A stretch of 64,000 bases of DNA from Acarospora socialis (taxonomy: Eukaryota; Ascomycota; Lecanoromycetes; Acarosporales; Acarosporaceae): positions 1,555,001 through 1,619,000 of the forward strand of contig JAMYGW020000006.1 of the NCBI GenBank assembly GCA_025617375.2. Reading direction: 5' to 3'. This document shows, one piece after another, positions 19,860-30,627 of the stretch. A program made the position numbers and the translations under genes. The first letter of the stretch is position 1; every line of letters begins with the position of its first letter. The notes under the pieces are model-generated. The model had not been told where the DNA came from, did not search any database, and worked only from the letters and a program-made list of their open reading frames with translations.

Positions 19860-21870
19860 GATTGTTGTTGGTCCTGGGTGTTCGGCTTGCAGTGGTTGGA
19901 GGAAGTTGTTAGGAGTCTGATATCAGTGATTTGGAATGTGAATGGCGCTAGTCCTTTGCGGTCCAATTGAATAGAGCTTTCTTTGCGGGCGGCTGGTGCT
20001 GGGCGTATTGTGAGGGTTTGGCCTGTAGCGTAGTAGGGCTGTAAATATCTAGGTAAGGGAGAATGGTTCAGGATACAGGTAGTGGCATTACATAGGAGAT
20101 CTGCACCTAGCCGCAACGACAGAAATGCAGGAGATTCTACTAGGTGCATAACTTAACGATCCTCTAGGTACGGATCCGTACAACTACTTTGCGATTGACG
20201 AGGTGGCTTCGGCTGTCTCGACCATTTATTTCGTGGCTTTCTCTTACAGGATGCAGTGTCGGTGTGCTTTGACCATCAGGACGTGCATGGAGTTGATATC
20301 TAACGTCTGGATTTGGCATCATTGAGCGAAGGGACGGGGAAGAAAATCTCGCAAGATAAATGATGTTCGGCTATGCCAGGAAGTTAGAGCGGTAACAGAC
20401 TGATGATATCAATCTCTCAGGGGTGCTCGGTAGAGGACGTTTTGTAGCAGACATCGGTCTGTACCCTAATTTCGACGGCAATCTGGGATGGGAATGAATT
20501 AGCCCTCGGCATCTCACCGCAAGGAACGAAGAACTTTGGTAATAATCAGGTACCCGCAAAGAAGGTGCAAGGATCTGGGATGAGCTTGATAAGAGCTAGA
20601 GTTCTTACCGAAGTGTGAAATTGATGTTGATGTTGCTATCCAGCTCAGGTGACTGCTCTCTAACGGCTCTTCCTGGCGTCCTGCAAGGAACAGTCTCTGC
20701 ACGAAATAAGGATACAACGTATCTTACCTTACCGCGTTCAACTACCAGTAATAGGTAGTGAACAAGCAGCCATGACAAGTGATACATTAGAAACGTAATC
20801 CGGGGTTGAGCGGTAGTACTTGAATATCTTATTTGTATGACTCAATTTTTGGGCCAAGTTACTGCACGATTGGTGGACTAAGGATGGTCCTAATCGATAA
20901 GGTACGGAGCTATGAGCCGTGTTTTCTGCTCTCAAACAGAAAGCTGAGTAGGACCATCAAGCCTTCGACGACTTAAAGCTCAGGCTCTCAGTGAGGGTAC
21001 TGTAGTAGTGCCTACCATAGCCACAGACACGCTCATGAGTATCCTGCTCTGTAGGCAAACATGAAAGAGAATGTAACAAATATCGGTCTTGCTGTCTGAA
21101 ACATAGTAGAACATACGGTAGTGCTCCGTAAAGTCACCGACAGCGGGCATCCCCCTGTACCGCAACCTTCGCTTGATAGTCGTAGCTCACAGCCCCTGAC
21201 GGTCGGGAATATCTGCCGCCGTCAGCAATCCATATTCATAGTTATCAACTCAACCTTCTCCTCCACTCGCATCTTCCTTCGATAGTCATCCCATTACTTC
21301 CTTTCATTCTCCGGATTGTCTTCTATCGACCTTGTAGAACATCTAGGGAATCTGAATCAGTGGAGTGGGTGCTGCTGGATTTGGGTTGGGATTCGAACAG
21401 GCGGGTCGTGCGACCGGGGAACTCGCTTCACTTATTTTCAGCTTCCGAACCTCTTCTCTTTCTGGCCAGACTTCTTCCGGCTGCTGACAGACACAACCAA
21501 ACAACTTTCACACTCGACCACAACAAGCTCTCGCAGCCAGAACACGGCAGAATAGAGAAAGCGCTTGTCCACTATCGTCGCAGTCGAACATATCGAGCTG
21601 GTGAGTGATCCCGTGCCGGAGTGAGGAATGCTACACTTTCCTCCGATCGCTTTCGTCCAGCTGTGGTTTGCTATTATGGACCAGCCTTCTGAGCTCGAGA
21701 ACACCTTTCCTCTGGCGTCCAGTCAGATTCAATTCCTGTGCACATATCATCCTGCCTTGTTGGCTTCTTGGCTCATAAGGAACCTTGCATCCACCGATCG
21801 CATCCGTAAATCCACATTTGAGTTGCGGCAGCCACAGCTAACCGAAAAGGCATAGTTGCAGTCCTCACCG
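19860..21870. other. 2-kb gene-free region upstream of G-alpha
   Basis: Only short unsupported frames on either strand. The left part is the promoter of the Smr gene. The right part (from about 21200) turns pyrimidine-rich with CTTCCTTCGAT, CTTTCATTCTCC and similar tracts, consistent with promoter and long leader sequence of the G-alpha gene. A GGGATTCGAAC string near 21388 is not part of a tRNA. Confidence 0.4.
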
Positions 21871-21910
21871 AACCACACTCAACCTCACTCAACCTCGTTC
21901 AACCTCATCC
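21871..21910 (+). repeat. 10-bp repeat in the G-alpha leader
   Basis: Four consecutive units close to AACCTCACTC, ending 45 bp before the G-alpha start codon. Lies within the probable 5' untranslated region. Confidence 0.8.
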
Positions 21911-21955
21911 ACAACCGACCAAGATCAGATAACAAGGTAACAGCACAACATCAAG

Positions 21956-23436
21956 ATGGGTTGTGGAATGAGTACCGAAGAGAAGGAGGGGAAGCAGCGA
22001 AACGAGGAGATCGAGAATCAGTTGAAGCGTGATAAGATGTTGCAGCGCAATGAGATCAAGATGCTCTTGCTTGGTGAGCCATCATCTTCTCCGTGCATGG
22101 GCGCCTCCTCCGTCCGGAACCTGACAGCGGAACAGGTGCGGGAGAGTCGGGGAAGTCGACAATTCTGAAGCAGATGAAGCTCATCCACGAAGGCGGTTAC
22201 TCGCGCGACGAGCGTGAATCGTTCAAGGAGATTATCTATAGCAATACCGTCCAGTCGATGCGGGTCATCCTTGAAGCGATGGAGTCCTTGGAGCTTCCGC
22301 TTGCCGATTCTCGCGCTGAGTACCACGTCCAAACAATCTTCATGCAGCCCGCTCAGATTGAAGGGGACAGCTTGCCTCCGGAGGTTGGTAATGCGATCGA
22401 GGCCTTGTGGAAAGACGCTGGTGTTTTAGCTTGCTTCAAGAGATCGAGGGAGTATCAGTTGAATGATTCGGCTAAATAGTAAGCTCTCCTTTGCGCGAAA
22501 CCTCCTCCGAAGTCTATATCACAACACCTCACCCGCTCTCACCTCTCCTCAACTCAACCACTTCAAATCCTCTCAAAACTTCTGTCTATCGTTGAACACC
22601 TTACCCAACATGTCGGCACCCGAGGAGCAAGTTGTTCAAGCTGCCGATGATGCCCGCGTTGGCGGCTACTTCCTCCTCGTGAACACGCAGCAAAAGGATG
22701 GTGAAGGCAAAGCTGATGATGACGTTTCCAGCTATTTCGATTCCATTGGACGCATCGCTCAGCCGGACTACTTGCCAAACGATCAAGATGTCCTTCGCTC
22801 GCGTGTAAAGACCACTGGTATTACGGAAACTACGTTCATCATCGGTGACCTTACCTACCGCATGTTCGATGTCGGCGGCCAACGTTCGGAGCGTAAGAAG
22901 TGGATTCACTGTTTCGAGAACGTCACCACCATCCTCTTCCTCGTCGCTATCTCCGAGTACGATCAGCTTCTTTTCGAAGACGAGACTGTCAATCGCATGC
23001 AGGAGGCTCTTACGCTTTTCGACTCGATCTGTAACTCCAGATGGTTCATCAAGACGTCCATCATCTTGTTCCTCAACAAGATCGATCGGTTCAAGGAGAA
23101 GCTCCCAGTGAGCCCGATGAAGAACTACTTCCCAGACTACGAAGGTAAGTCTTTCATTCGAGCAATTCAATACTATTACTTTCTAACATTGCGAAAGGTG
23201 GCTCGGATTATGCTGCTGCGTGTGACTACATCCTCAATCGCTTCGTCTCCCTCAATCAGCACGAAACCAAGCAAATCTACACCCACTTCACCTGTGCCAC
23301 CGACACTACCCAGATTCGTTTCGTCATGGCTGCTGTCAACGGTAAGGTGTGGCGACTATGAATTCACGCGCTTTGCTAACCTCCCACTCCAGACATCATC
23401 ATTCAGGAGAACCTTCGTCTCTGCGGTTTGATGTAA
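21956..23436 (+). CDS. Group I heterotrimeric G-protein alpha subunit (FadA/Gna1-like)
   Basis: Five exons (21956-22073, 22136-22478, 22732-23144, 23198-23341, 23393-23436) give exactly 353 aa, the canonical length of the fungal Gi-like group. Visible elements are: MGCGMS with myristoyl Gly2 and palmitoyl Cys3; P-loop GAGESGKS (40-47); switch I RVKTTGIT with Arg178; switch [14 protein letters not shown] with Gln204; NKID base recognition; TCAT; and C-terminal CGLM with the Cys at -4 that marks the pertussis-toxin-sensitive class. It relays signals from seven-helix receptors at the plasma membrane and in relatives controls growth versus sporulation and cAMP signalling. Introns are 62, 253, 53 and 51 nt. 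Intron 2 is far longer than its neighbours and contains an in-frame ATG (see the separate entry). The leader carries a 10-bp repeat. Confidence 0.96.
22479..22731 (+). other. Unusual G-alpha intron 2 with leader-like sequence and in-frame ATG
   Basis: This 253-nt intron separates codon 154 of the G-alpha gene and has GT-AG ends with a plausible branch site (AGCTGATG) near 22711. Its middle (about 22500-22609) is CA- and pyrimidine-rich like fungal leaders and contains CTATAT. At 22610 there is an ATG in a CCCAACATGTC context. From it 40 codons run without a stop ([20 protein letters not shown] is the first half) to the acceptor and on into exon 3 in the G-alpha frame. Without splicing at 22731, a transcript starting inside the intron would encode about 240 aa lacking the P-loop and most of the helical domain. 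Whether such a transcript exists cannot be told from sequence. Confidence 0.5.
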
Positions 23437-25593
23437 AATCCTTTTCGCAACTTCTACCTTCGGAGAAAATTGGCCTTACGCGTCTTCACACTACCCAAAA
23501 TTTCTCCACGGCGTTATCAAAGTTACGGATTTTATGTCAGCCATTGAGCGTCCTATCTAATGGTCTCTTGCGATGAGGTTTCTTTTCACTTACTTTCTCT
23601 CGAGGTTTGTCTATCACAACACCACGAGCTCGGCACGATCATACGGCTGTACTTTATCTGGCACGTTGATCGGCACTTTCTCCTGTATGACCTCTCTCTT
23701 ACACACACCCACATCTGTCCCTCGACAATCAGCCAACCTTGTCTTTTGGGATCGGGTTGGATGCTATGTTTGTGAGAGAGTCTGTCTACACCGTTTCTTA
23801 TTCAGTACTTAATTCGGATACCCGTCTGTCAGGGGAGAAATGTAGTTCATCAGGGCTTCTTTTTCTCCCGCAATCTCTGTCTCTTACACACACCCAGCGC
23901 ACGTCGACAAACCTCCAGTTTTCCTTACGTACAAATGTCTGGTATTTGCACGGCGGGGGGATTCGGTTCGTCGGTCCTGGCGTGTTGTCGTTGTAAGACG
24001 AGCGAGTTAACTCAATAAAAGAACGATTCGTTCAATCGTCTTCCTCATTGCTTGCGGATTGTGACCTACGATCTTACACAACGTAGGCTGCCGTGCCACG
24101 CCCAGCACTTCTGGTATTTTCACGTATTCTGACAGGAACTTCAGCCGAGTTATGCGCTGCTCTTGCCTCCATTGTTGTCATTCAGTGCCAGCAACAGCCC
24201 GGTTCTAGTCGAAGAGGCCGATAGTCTCCTACAGCAACAATCTCCAGCAAATCATGCTACTCTATCCCACCCTACTCTACTGTCCGCTCTCCTCTATCTC
24301 CCTCCCATCCCTTTTCCCCATCTCCGGCTGCGGATCCGCTTCTCTCCTCTCTTCCCCGTCCATCCTTCTCTATGCTTTCCCTCCTTCCTCAGCCTCACCT
24401 ATACTTTGTATCCTCCCCACCATTCCATTCCATTCCATCCGCACCCCATTCCAACCCCCAGCCGTCCCTATCTACCGTCCCTCAAAGATCAGAACCAAAG
24501 CCAACCAACAACAAATCAGCTCAACGCCCATCCGCCCTCTTCCCCACGCAACACATCCAGTAAGTCGCCGACACTGCATCTTCTCAGTCCTACGCACCAT
24601 CCCCATCTCCCCGCTCTCAACCCCAGGCTCGAATGCGAAAAGGCAAGGGAAGAAAGAACTAGTTCGCTCCGTCCGTCATGCGGCATCGATCGTCCCCACG
24701 CACGATCCCAGAATCGCTGTTCGAGAAGCATCGAGACGTGAGGAAGGGGACGAACGAGTTCATAGCGAGAAGGAATGGAATGGAATGGGACCGGGTGCTT
24801 TGTTATGCTTTATTATACTACGCTCTCCGTCCTTCCGCATCTTTCTTATCCCAGGAACCCCGATAGTATACCTCCGTTCGGTGCTCATCCCGGACGTACT
24901 TGCGTGTCGGGATCGGGAAGCGGAGCTGGTTTCGGAGAGATGCGTCTCCTGAAGGGGAAGGGGGGGGGGGGAGGGAATTCCTCGACGGTGGGGGCGGAGG
25001 GAGGGGGAGGGGGTTTTCCTCTGCAGAGCCCCCCTTGGCTTTTGATTAGTGGGGTTTTTCCTCGGCGTGGCTTTGGATTCTCGGCGCGATTGAAGGCGGT
25101 GGTGGCTGTGGTGTTTGGAAGGGAAGGGAGGGTGGGTTGGCCAGATATGGGTCCCGTCCGATCGGTGAGCCTGTGGGTTGGACGCGGTGAAGGGATGGGG
25201 AGAACTGGGACGAGGATGGGCGAGGGGAGGGTTTGGGGGATGAGGTAGGAAAGTGGGTGGGCGGTATGTCGATGTGGGTGTTCTGAAGCGGTGGCGTTGA
25301 CGGGGTGGGAGGGATCAAGATCCGTCGCGTGGGCGGAGAGCAAAGTGAGGCGTCGAGAGAGCTGAGCACAGGGGGGTCGGAGGGCACGGTTCGTACGAGA
25401 TGATCAATTGTATTTCATGTATGAAGCAGATGGCGGTTTAGGTTGCATGTGGGGTGGATTGCCCTGGTGCGGTGCAGTGTATCTGAGGTTCATGCCTTTC
25501 AGCATATAGTGACCGGTTCATCCCCTCCCCACAACGCCTATCTCACATCCCTGAACTCACAAATCACTCCTCCAAAACCTAGTACCGAAAATC
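23437..25593. other. 2.1-kb region between convergent G-alpha and Use1 genes
   Basis: No supported gene. The left third should hold the G-alpha 3' untranslated region. 24240-24560 is C/T-rich on the plus strand and gives long but compositionally biased frames (24163-24741 and 24254-24952) that I do not accept as genes. 24950-25250 is strongly G-rich. A second pyrimidine- and CA-rich stretch precedes the Use1 stop. Confidence 0.45.
24954..25013 (+). other. G-quadruplex-type motif
   Basis: A run of twelve G (24960-24971) is followed by GGG and then by four G-tracts (24990-24994, 24999-25001, 25003-25007, 25009-25013) with loops of 4, 1 and 1 nt. This fits the canonical four-tract quadruplex pattern. 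It lies between the 3' ends of two convergent genes. Confidence 0.6.
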
Positions 25594-26552
25594 TTAAAAC
25601 CTCAACTTCGGAAGCACAAACACCACCACCAGCGCCACCACCATCAAGCCGCCTATCCACACATACATCAGCAGCCTGCCCCACAAGCCCCTCCCCTCGC
25701 TCATCCGCCGCAACGCCCCCATCCGCTTCTCCGCCGCCTCCATCCCCGCGCCGCTCTTATCCAATCCCTCGCCCGCGCGGTTGAGGATCGTTTTCTCGTC
25801 GTCGAGCGCGCTGGCGAAGGACTGCGAGGAGGATTTCAGGGCTTGCGCGAGGGCCAGGAGCGAGGTCGTTAGGGCTTCTTGTTCGTGCGTGTTGTGCGAG
25901 AGGAGGGTTTCTGTCGTGCGGGTTTGGGTGGTGGTGGGGTGGAGGGAGAGGGAGGTGGAGGTCGCGGTTGCGGTGGTGTGGGCGGGAGCTTGGGTGGCTG
26001 GCAGTGGGTGTCGAGATCGAAGGGTTGATTCTTCGGTGCTCTGGTCTGAAGCGATGGTGTCGCGCTGCTGCTCCGTTGAAGGCTGGTCTAACGGTAGGGC
26101 GTCGTCGCCTTCCCCGAGCAAGTCTTCCTCTTCTATGCCATCATCGTCTTCGGCGTCGTCGTGGAGCTGTTCGAGCTCATAGAGACGCTCGTTGAGTCGC
26201 TTAATCAGAGCCCGCTGTGCGAGAAGGTTGTTCTGCGCCGCTTGTTTGCGCGATTGGATCTTGATGGTCGAAGTGGAGTGCTCGAGGCGGAGGAGGAGCG
26301 TGCGTGCATATTCGAGGTTCTGAGTGAAAGAAAGGGGTGAAGTCAGCAGGCAGCTGGCTGATTGACAGTGGTAGAGACACGGCGCAGGTGTGTACGTACA
26401 GCACCGACTCGGGTACGCTCGTAGCTCGAGTGTCGGAGTTTAGGGTCTGCTTCGGGGGAGAGAATGCTGCGCTCGAGTCTTGAGAGAAGGAGGTTGAGAT
26501 TGATGGCTGTGATGTCAGGCGTTTCGCTGCTCAGTATCGAAGTTCGCGCCAT
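25594..26552 (-). CDS. USE1: SNARE protein Use1
   Basis: Two exons on the minus strand (26552-26400 and 26319-25594) with an 80-nt intron give 292 aa. The N-terminus ITAINLNLLLSRLERSILSP followed by LRHSSYERTRVGA and, across the intron, NLEYARTLLLRLE is the conserved start of the Use1 family. A coiled-coil middle (NNLLAQRALIKRLNERLYEL) and an acidic stretch follow. The C-terminal SNARE-like helix spans LDDEKTILNRAGEGLDKSGA and GMEAAEKRMGALRRMSEGRG, and a single C-terminal membrane anchor (YVWIGGLMVVALVVVFVLP) ends the protein. This tail-anchored layout is that of the ER Q-SNARE acting with Sec20 and Ufe1 in Golgi-to-ER retrograde transport. Length and membrane anchor agree with the family. 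Confidence 0.92.
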
Positions 26553-29500
26553 TGTCAGGGTCCGGCGTGGCTGGATTGTTGCTGCAAGCTGTTCCGAAGG
26601 GCAGTGGAGGCTCTGCGGACGTCATGGCTCGTTGGTGACTAATCGGCAATCAATTTACGGCTTCCTTCTATGGAAAGACTTTTCTTCAGCAACTCTGCGA
26701 TCATTTTGGCTCGTCCGAATAAGGCTCGTATAAGTTAGAGTTACGAGTACGAGTACATCGGCTTGACTACATCTATGGGCTACCAGTCCAACCATCTAGA
26801 CTCTCGTATTGAGCATCCGAGAATGATGGCGAGTATCTCATCGATACTCTCCATGTCTCAGACTGACGGGCCTTGAAGAGAGCAATGATGGGCCCTGAAA
26901 AGGCGATGACATGATGTTTTCATCCACATCCTTACTCCAAATATCTTCTGGAGATGTGTTCCTGAACTTACCAGCGCCACTATGATCATTCCGCTGATCG
27001 ACCGCCGATCAACTCGAAAAGGTCGGAATTCTCCAGATTTGTCAACTTGAAGATCGTCAGGTCGGCAAACACCCAGCTGGGATAGATCTACATAATCGTC
27101 CAGAAAACGATCGGGTCCAGCTTCTCTCGTCTCGCCGCCATGAACATCAAAATATCGGCACTTATACTCGAGTACAGCGAGGTCGGTCAGTTGACTTACG
27201 GCATGTTCCCCCTTCAATTCGGGTGAGTCTATCATTTCTGTTTCTGCGCGCTTTCACCATCCCCGATTCACAGTGGCTTCTATGATGATCCAACAAATTA
27301 AAGCATAGTTCAACTGATGGTCTTCGGGCCAATGAACGAGAAACATCTTCCATCGTCTTTCGCTCCTATCTGATGTGATGCCTTCCCTACATCTCCGTTA
27401 TCTATAGAAACATTCCGAGATTCCGTAACTGGCCACGCTGACCATGCCTCTCTAGATCTTGACTTCGGCGAGAGACGACCCCCATGCAGATCCACGACGT
27501 ATTCGACGTATTCGACGTATTCATCGAAGATGGCTGGCCAGTTCTCACGCGATAGCTTCTGAAGGGATGCGGTACTCTATTTTGGGCTTCATGAAATCGC
27601 TCCAGTAACTTAGTCTTATTGCGCGGTCTTCTTTGGGACCCACCTGCGCATCCACTAACGATAGGCTATGTTGTTGGCCGCAGGGTGACTGACTTTTGTG
27701 CTTGGTTCTGCTCGAGATTCACTGCATTCTGCAACACAAAGCACACCGCATGGTGGTCGTGTTTTCTGCAATTGCCTGCTTCACTTTGCGATAAGCAAGG
27801 CGTGGGCACGCCCTTGCGGCTATCAGTGCGTACTCCCACATTTCAACTCCCGTCTCTCTGTCACCCGTGGTTGGATTTATGCATGGAGGTTTCGCGCCGT
27901 CCGAAGTCAAGTGTCGCAGCCGCGCACGAGTCCCGAGTTGCTGCATGCACTAGAGTACCTATGGTAGATAGCAGATTATTATCGGACCAATACGAATATG
28001 CAAAGAACATTCGTTACGTTATCCTGAGCTGTGGGATGGATGGATGGACTTACTTCGGAGGGTGCAGCGGGATGTGACACTTTTCCGAACGGAGCGCGCC
28101 GGTAAGCGGGGGCGTGCCTTTAGGAGGCTGTTGAGAACCAACCGAATGCTTGGTGGACTGCAAGCTTCTGACAAAGTCCGTACAGTTGCAGTACAGCAGG
28201 CTGCAAAAGTTGTACCGTACGATTGTCAATCCCCTCCTATTATTCATCTAAGCGTAGCAAGGGTTTTGCAGTTGGCAGCAGAAGCGGTCGGCCAAATCAA
28301 GTCATCTTCTCAGTACTTGGCCCAGTAAGTAATTCACGAGAATCAGGGATGAGGACGGTCTTGCATTCCCTTCTCCCACTCTTCCCACTCTTTCCTGCTG
28401 CTTTGACTGGGCATCTCAAATCTTTGGCTATCTTGGACTAATTTGGGTTCTCGATCATCAATTGGCTTTCGGCTTCGACGGTGGGAAGCCAGGCTCCGCC
28501 TCGCATGACACGTCAATCATCTTCTCCTTTCGGCTCTAGTCAGTGTGACCAGATGCAGGACTTGCATCAAACAGCGCAGCACACAGCGAAACACAGTCGA
28601 ATGGAAGGGTCCCCCAAACGAAGCTTCCATGTCAAATCATGCGTAACACTCACTCCCCATTCGAGAACCTTGGCAGTTGACTATTGACGTCGACTCCCGT
28701 TGCCTGTCCTTGCTCTACCCGCTGGCAACTGCCCGCCATCCTATCCCTTAACCCCCGCCGAAGCTCAGCTTGTGACTTGGAGTCTTAAGTCGCATGATCC
28801 CCCGCTTCTCGAGCGAGGCAGCCAAACACCTTGCTACACATGCTGTTGGAATATAACCTCTCCCTCAATGCCTCGTACCATCTCATATCATCTGTGCTCT
28901 TATACTTCCTCATAACCGCAAGTTGCTCTTGTACCTTCATCCCATCATCACTACCGTTCTTTCGACAGTTGCTTTTGCAGCCTTGCTATACACAGCCACA
29001 ACCCCGTCAATACTCTTTGGAAGAAAGGAAGCATCTCATCGCTGGTCTTTGCAGTCCACAGATATCTTGTGCCCGGTTGAGCGTCCGCTACAGCCTCGCG
29101 GATCCCCTAAAATGAGGTATTACCCTTCCAGCTCGTTGCTTGCTTTTCATCGCCGGGCCATACCTGTACGCGAATCTCATGTACTTTCTCGGTTTTATCT
29201 TCCTGTGGCCACTCTCTGGAATCCGGACATTACCTGTGGATACCATTATGGACTTGAGGCGACGGCAGCCGTCCTGCCCTGGACTGGCTGTTCTTGCCAT
29301 TTCTGTTTTCACCCGAGGATGAGCGACCGGTACCATACCCCAGGTGGTATTTAGCTCTAACACACTAACCAACGAACATAGCTGCAATTTACCGTGGTCA
29401 TTCAGCTGGCAGACCCGTCTTAGCAAGATCCGCGACTTTGTCACAACGGTTTGTTATTTACTTTGATCGTTTGCTCTTCTAGGATGCTTGCAGCCAGCCT

Positions 29501-30627
29501 AGCCTTCTATGCTTAGCCTACCTTTTGGTACGATACGGGAGTCTAACCTGAACTCAGTCAGTACAGGCGTTGCAACTCGCCTGTTTGGTGAGATGTGTGC
29601 CTCGAAGTGGCCGACGGACTCTGTCTTCAGGAAGTTCCGGAACCAAGTTATCTGGACCATCGATGATGTCGAGCCAACCTGCTTTCTATAATCAGCCGTT
29701 GACTTGAATCTGAACAACATCGACCTCGATCACCAAGTCGTCGGACAGCCTTCAGACTGGCCTACCTTCCGTCCGGAAGTGGGAATGCCATCAATGATAT
29801 GTAACCCCGACCCGGGTGGACGATTGAAGCAATACCGCTCAACTCGAAGGATCGCAATGTATTCTTCTATCAAGGAACGGAGACCGATTCTATTTTATGG
29901 ATTGCTTTTGTCCCGTCAACCGCAATGGACGGTGCCTTGTTGCTATCTAAATCTGCTTTCAACATCTTTAACCATCATCGCAACTGGAACTCCTGGACTT
30001 CACAGGCCCTCCGTCTTTACGATGGCGTACCAGCTGAGCACATCTTGTTCTCCTTCGCTGGTCGTAGTCAGGTGTTATCGGTGGCAGAGTACGTATACAT
30101 TCAATGCCCATCAGCAGCCTTGTCGAGCTCTTCGACGATACCACAATGATAGTGACTAATCGTTACTCTTTTGCAATGCTCAGAAGCTTGTTCATGATCC
30201 TGGACTGTGCTTGCATGGAACCTCTAGACTGAGGATGGACGCCTTTTCCTTGTTTGTGATCCATTTGGGTACTTGCCGTTACAGCTACCGGACTATTCAT
30301 CTCTTGCGAGAGGCCAACAGGATTTACCCTCTGGCCGTTTGTAATCTCAGCCGTCACTCTGGACTGGATCTTTGGATATAATTTTGAATGGATCACACCT
30401 GGTCTGTCCAATCACCTTGTCAGCTGTTACTGTTCGTTGCTGACGTTGAGATCCTGCAGGCTTACCCTCGTCTGTGCCAATGCCAGGACTTACTCTCTTT
30501 TTGTTATATTCCTGTTTTACATCGCTTGATTATCGCTGAGCGTGTCATTCTGTTCTTGCATACTGACATATGTGTTTTAAGCAGTCTCGATTTAGTATCT
30601 GGATTTGCCATTGGAAATACCGTCGAT
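26553..30627. other. 4-kb gene-poor region upstream of the C2H2 factor
   Basis: No gene with family support. On the minus strand, frames around 26858-27235 and 27310-27540 look somewhat protein-like and could be the relic or exons of an unknown gene. From about 28100 to 30600 the plus strand has pyrimidine-rich tracts (CTTCTCCCACTCTTCCCACT near 28372) and several short ATG-started frames, as expected of a long promoter and leader with upstream frames in front of a regulatory gene. The frame 30388-30627 is open into the C2H2 gene but contains intron-like sequence and is not treated as coding. Confidence 0.4.
27496..27522 (+). repeat. 9-bp tandem repeat, three units
   Basis: GACGTATTC repeated three times. 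Read on the minus strand in one frame it codes for an EYV triplet repeated inside an otherwise non-repetitive open stretch. Confidence 0.85.

Noticed and set aside
21360-21420. Possible tRNA (GGATTCGAAC resembles a T-loop read from the other strand)
   Set aside because: The flanking five-base stems do not pair and no acceptor stem or anticodon arm can be drawn.
24163-24952. Long plus-strand frames of 192 and 232 codons
   Set aside because: They overlap in different frames, consist of Ser/Pro/Leu/Ile runs caused by C/T-rich DNA, and have no family signal or splice support.
24885-25387. Minus-strand Pro-rich frames
   Set aside because: They are by-products of the G-rich tract on the plus strand.
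30388-30627. N-terminal extension of the C2H2 factor
   Set aside because: Open by chance; composition is unlike the rest and contains intron-like signals. The ATG at 30628 starts the normal Ser/Pro-rich region.
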